Shown here: positions 62,980-64,000 of the stretch, one piece after another
How the letters are laid out: every line of letters starts with the position of its first letter
Numbering within the stretch: the first letter of the stretch is position 1
Source: Bauldia sp.
GTDB lineage: Bacteria > Pseudomonadota > Alphaproteobacteria > Rhizobiales > Kaistiaceae
Reading direction: 5' to 3'
Length of the DNA stretch: 64,000 nucleotides
Assembly (NCBI GenBank): GCA_028284325.1
Contig: JANQRX010000008.1
Location: 186,001 to 250,000, forward strand
Made by a program: the position numbers and the translations under genes
The notes under the pieces: model-generated
What the model was told of the DNA's origin: nothing
Databases searched by the model: none
Seen by the model: only the letters and a program-made list of their open reading frames with translations

Positions 62980-64000
62980 CTAGTGATTGTCACGGGCGAT
63001 CCCGTTGGTCTGGGCCACGCGCTGGTACTTGATCGCCGGCTTCAGCACCATGCCCTCGGAGAATTGACCGACCATCGACCGCTGGATCTCCTGCCACGGC
63101 GTCTGGTGATCGGGATAGGCGTAGCCGCCCGCCTCGGCCAGCGCGGCGCGGCGCGCGGTCAGTTCGTCGTCAGAGATGAGGATGTTAGCCTCACCGCGAT
63201 TGAGGTCGATGCGCACCCGGTCGCCGGTCCTGAGCAGCGCCAGACCGCCATTGGCGGCCGCCTCCGGCGAAGCGTTGAGGATCGACGGCGACCCGGACGT
63301 GCCCGACTGCCGGCCGTCGCCCACGCAGGGAAGCTCGTCGATGCCGCGACGAAGCAGCTCTGCCGGGGGCTGCATGTTGACGACCTCGGCGCCGCCCGGA
63401 TAGCCGATCGGCCCGGCACCGCGCATGAACAGGATGGTCGATTCGTCGATCCCCAGTTCGGGATCGTCAATGTGGTCGTGATAGTCCTCCGGCCCGTCGA
63501 AGACGACCGCCGGGCCCTCGAAGGCGTTGGGATCGTCCGGGTTGGACAAATAGCGCTCCCGGAACGCGGCCGAGATGACGCTGGTCTTCATGATCGCGGA
63601 CTCGAACAAGTTGCCGCGCAGGACGATAAAGCCGGCGTCCTCCACCAGCGGCTTGTCGACCGCGGTGATGACGTCATCGTCGACGGATTCCCGGCCGCGA
63701 CAGTTGTCGCCCATGGTGTTGCCGGTCACCGTCATCGCCCCTTCGCGGATGTGGCCGGCCTTCATCAGTTCACCGACCACGGCGGGAACACCGCCGGCGC
63801 GATGGAACTCCTCGCCCAGATAGGCGCCGGCTGGCTGCATGTTGACGATCATCGGAATGGTGTGGCCGATCGTCTGCCAGTCGTCGACCGTCAGCGGCAC
63901 CCCGATATGGCGGGCGATGGCGTTGAGGTGGATCGGCGCGTTGGTCGAGCCGCCGATCGCCGAGTTGACGATGATGGCGTTTTCGAAGGCCTCGCGGGTG
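62980..64000 (-). CDS. IlvD/Edd-family dehydratase (partial; sugar-acid type)
   Basis: The C-terminal ~340 residues of a dihydroxyacid/6-phosphogluconate dehydratase-family protein; the start lies beyond the right edge. Visible are [47 protein letters not shown] and [20 protein letters not shown]. The first stretch is characteristic of the pentonate/aldonate dehydratases (L-arabinonate or D-xylonate) rather than IlvD. The Fe-S cysteines near the N-terminus are not in the window. The apparent start at 63900 is internal, since the frame stays open with family sequence to the window end. Confidence 0.9.
   Translation of the reverse strand, partial: TREAFENAIIVNSAIGGSTNAPIHLNAIARHIGVPLTVDDWQTIGHTIPMIVNMQPAGAYLGEEFHRAGGVPAVVGELMKAGHIREGAMTVTGNTMGDNCRGRESVDDDVITAVDKPLVEDAGFIVLRGNLFESAIMKTSVISAAFRERYLSNPDDPNAFEGPAVVFDGPEDYHDHIDDPELGIDESTILFMRGAGPIGYPGGAEVVNMQPPAELLRRGIDELPCVGDGRQSGTSGSPSILNASPEAAANGGLALLRTGDRVRIDLNRGEANILISDDELTARRAALAEAGGYAYPDHQTPWQEIQRSMVGQFSEGMVLKPAIKYQRVAQTNGIARDNH

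Overview
The window is high-G+C DNA, densely packed, with many 1-16 bp gene overlaps (ATGA and GTGA junctions). Protein families and gene order point to an alphaproteobacterium, probably a free-living heterotroph of the Hyphomicrobiales/Rhodospirillales kind; this is inferred from gene content, with no rRNA or other marker in the window. It holds about 58 protein-coding genes. I found no rRNA, tRNA, CRISPR array or insertion sequence.

Layout. (1) 1-3.7 kb: a napFDABC periplasmic nitrate reductase operon on the minus strand, cut at napC. (2) 3.8-10.3 kb: a GntR repressor divergent from a peptide/oligosaccharide-type ABC importer (binding protein, two permeases, one protein with two fused ATPase domains). 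(3) 10.6-12.4 kb: a low-G+C two-gene island, a cytosolic-looking subtilase and a tiny protein resembling a stand-alone protease propeptide/inhibitor. (4) 12.4-23.6 kb: one long minus-strand unit led by a LacI operator: sugar binding protein, two enlarged permeases, ATPase, three consecutive Gfo/Idh/MocA oxidoreductases, uronate isomerase UxaC, two SDRs. (5) 23.6-30.8 kb: LacI, a UxuB-type dehydrogenase, a TRAP transporter, a DapA-type aldolase and a GntR regulator. (6) 31.1-38.5 kb: a galactonate-dehydratase-like enolase, SDR, an arabinose-type ABC importer, a second GntR regulator and a protein of unknown function. (7) 38.5-52.0 kb: an 11-gene minus-strand operon with a ribose-type importer, SorC regulator, aldo/keto reductase, GlpD/EryB-like dehydrogenase, LsrF/DhnA-type aldolase, FGGY kinase, MDR and GMC oxidoreductases. 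(8) 52.2-58.0 kb: GH32 glycosidase, SDR, GNAT acetyltransferase, an aldehyde dehydrogenase and an FAH-family protein. (9) 58.2-64 kb: DUF1194 von Willebrand protein, AcuI-type reductase, cytochrome c', and an operon of APH-family kinase, allantoate-amidohydrolase-type enzyme and an IlvD/Edd dehydratase cut by the window end.

Functionally this is a carbohydrate-scavenging region: four ABC importers and one TRAP importer, each beside dehydrogenases, dehydratases, aldolases or kinases. Uronate (UxaC, UxuB), galactonate-like (DgoD-like, DapA-like) and oxidative sugar-acid (IlvD/Edd, FAH, KGSA dehydrogenase-like) steps are all represented. Mannonate dehydratase UxuA and KDG kinase are not in the window.

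Most notable: a 51-bp dispersed element whose hairpin abuts a start codon and shows a compensatory base-pair change between its two copies (napF start and an SDR upstream region); the subtilase/I9-like pair; a stem-loop directly after the binding-protein gene in all four ABC operons; palindromic operators for the LacI and first GntR regulators; an enlarged two-permease importer; and the composite Lsr/Ery-like operon.
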